Part shown: one piece after another, positions 63,319 to 64,000 of the stretch
How the letters are laid out: the number at the start of each line of letters is the position of its first letter
Numbering within the stretch: position 1 is the first letter of the stretch
Origin: Utricularia gibba
Lineage: Eukaryota; Streptophyta; Magnoliopsida; Lamiales; Lentibulariaceae
NCBI GenBank assembly: GCA_002189035.1
Contig: NEEC01000018.1
Span: 1,488,001-1,552,000 of the forward strand
Length of the DNA stretch: 64,000 bases
Direction: 5' to 3'
Made by a program: the position numbers and the translations under genes
The notes under the pieces: model-generated
Databases searched by the model: none
Seen by the model: the letters and a program-made list of their open reading frames with translations, nothing else
What the model was told of the DNA's origin: nothing

Positions 63319-64000
63319 CTTCCTACGACGAAACCCACAAAACCGGAAACCCCAAAGCTGAAAAAAGATGAAGCGAGACACTCTCCCTAATCGGAGAAGA
63401 AAACACTGACGGCGGTCGCAAACTTTTCTTGGTTTTCCCTAACGCGATTTTCTTAGATTTTTTTAGTAATAAATGTTGGTGGGGGCTTTTCTGGCAACGT
63501 CGCCCTAAAAAAACCCTAGTGTCCAGATATTTATAATTTAATTAGAATTTACACACAATAATTCGCATTTCGAAAATATGGAGTTGCATGATGTAGTTAA
63601 TTTCCACACACATGGTGGGAACTGGGATATGATGGATCCCTGCACCACACACACTACACACCACACATTTCACCTAACATTCAGATTTTAATAATTATTC
63701 ATATTATTAAAATTAAGAATTTGATAGGTTAGATGAACTTACGTGAATCTTAAATATATAGAAAACATAAATTACATTTGAATAAAATAAACCTATTAGT
63801 GATATAAAACCTCTTATATATTCATTTCATTTTAAATTTATAATGTAAGATTATTTATTTTAATATATGCTCTTAGGTCAAACTTATCTTTGATCATTTG
63901 TTTTTTTAGTATGATTGTTAAATAGTATTCAAGTCATAAATCGATTTAATTTTATCACTTAAGTTCAATATATCTTATTATTTTATTTTTTTAATTGTAA
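63319..64000. other. SET gene promoter and AT-rich spacer
   Basis: Positions 63319-63520 are the likely leader and promoter of the minus-strand SET gene. A 'cacacacactacacaccacacatt' run near 63645-63670 is a small CA-rich stretch. From 63680 the sequence is AT-rich to the window end without signals. Confidence 0.4.

Overview
This window is nuclear genomic DNA from a flowering plant, most likely a eudicot. The evidence is spliced genes with GT-AG introns, plant-only families (copper amine oxidase, PMEI, DREB, HD-ZIP II, DUF863, CYSTM, MFP1, UDP-rhamnose synthase), CT-rich 5' leaders, and very AT-rich spacers carrying short MITE-like elements. The species cannot be fixed from the sequence alone. 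There is no prokaryotic, organellar or viral block and no sign of a new defence or metabolic cluster. The genes are unrelated housekeeping, signalling and development genes.

Layout from left to right. A TOM2A-type tetraspanin runs off the left edge (minus). Next are a POLTERGEIST-like PP2C (plus), a possible tiny three-exon gene (minus), the co-chaperone HOP (minus), a PMEI-domain protein (minus), and a copper amine oxidase (minus) head-to-head with a maspardin-like hydrolase (plus). Then come an IRK-interacting protein (plus), class II CPD photolyase (minus), a DUF863 protein (minus), a TVP38/DedA membrane protein (plus), and the copper chaperone CCS (minus) head-to-head with UER1/NRS-ER (plus). 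A DUF4378 protein (minus) follows. After a long AT-rich stretch come a DREB factor (minus), an HD-ZIP II factor (plus), a decayed NFS1 cysteine desulfurase copy (minus), tRNA-dihydrouridine synthase DUS2 (plus), a CYSTM micro-protein (plus), MFP1 (plus), NUP50 (plus) and an ASHR2-type SET protein (minus). Exon boundaries were worked out by hand from splice signals, phase and family knowledge.

The most important quality signal is a recurrent defect. Ten otherwise convincing exon reading frames (four in the PP2C, three in the amine oxidase, one each in CCS, DUS2 and NUP50) break by exactly one missing base. Nearly all breaks lie in a short homopolymer, and putting one base back restores both the reading frame and the intron phase each time. 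This looks like systematic under-calling of homopolymers in the assembly rather than ten independent gene deaths. By contrast, the NFS1 copy has many large lesions and an internal duplication and looks like a true pseudogene.

Other points of interest are a four-copy MITE family in the spacers, a separate Tourist-type MITE with TTA target-site duplications, a GC-AG intron in the photolyase gene, replacement of the nucleophile-elbow serine in the maspardin homologue, a possible unrecognised micro-protein gene next to HOP, and three GC-richer islands in the spacers that I could not assign.
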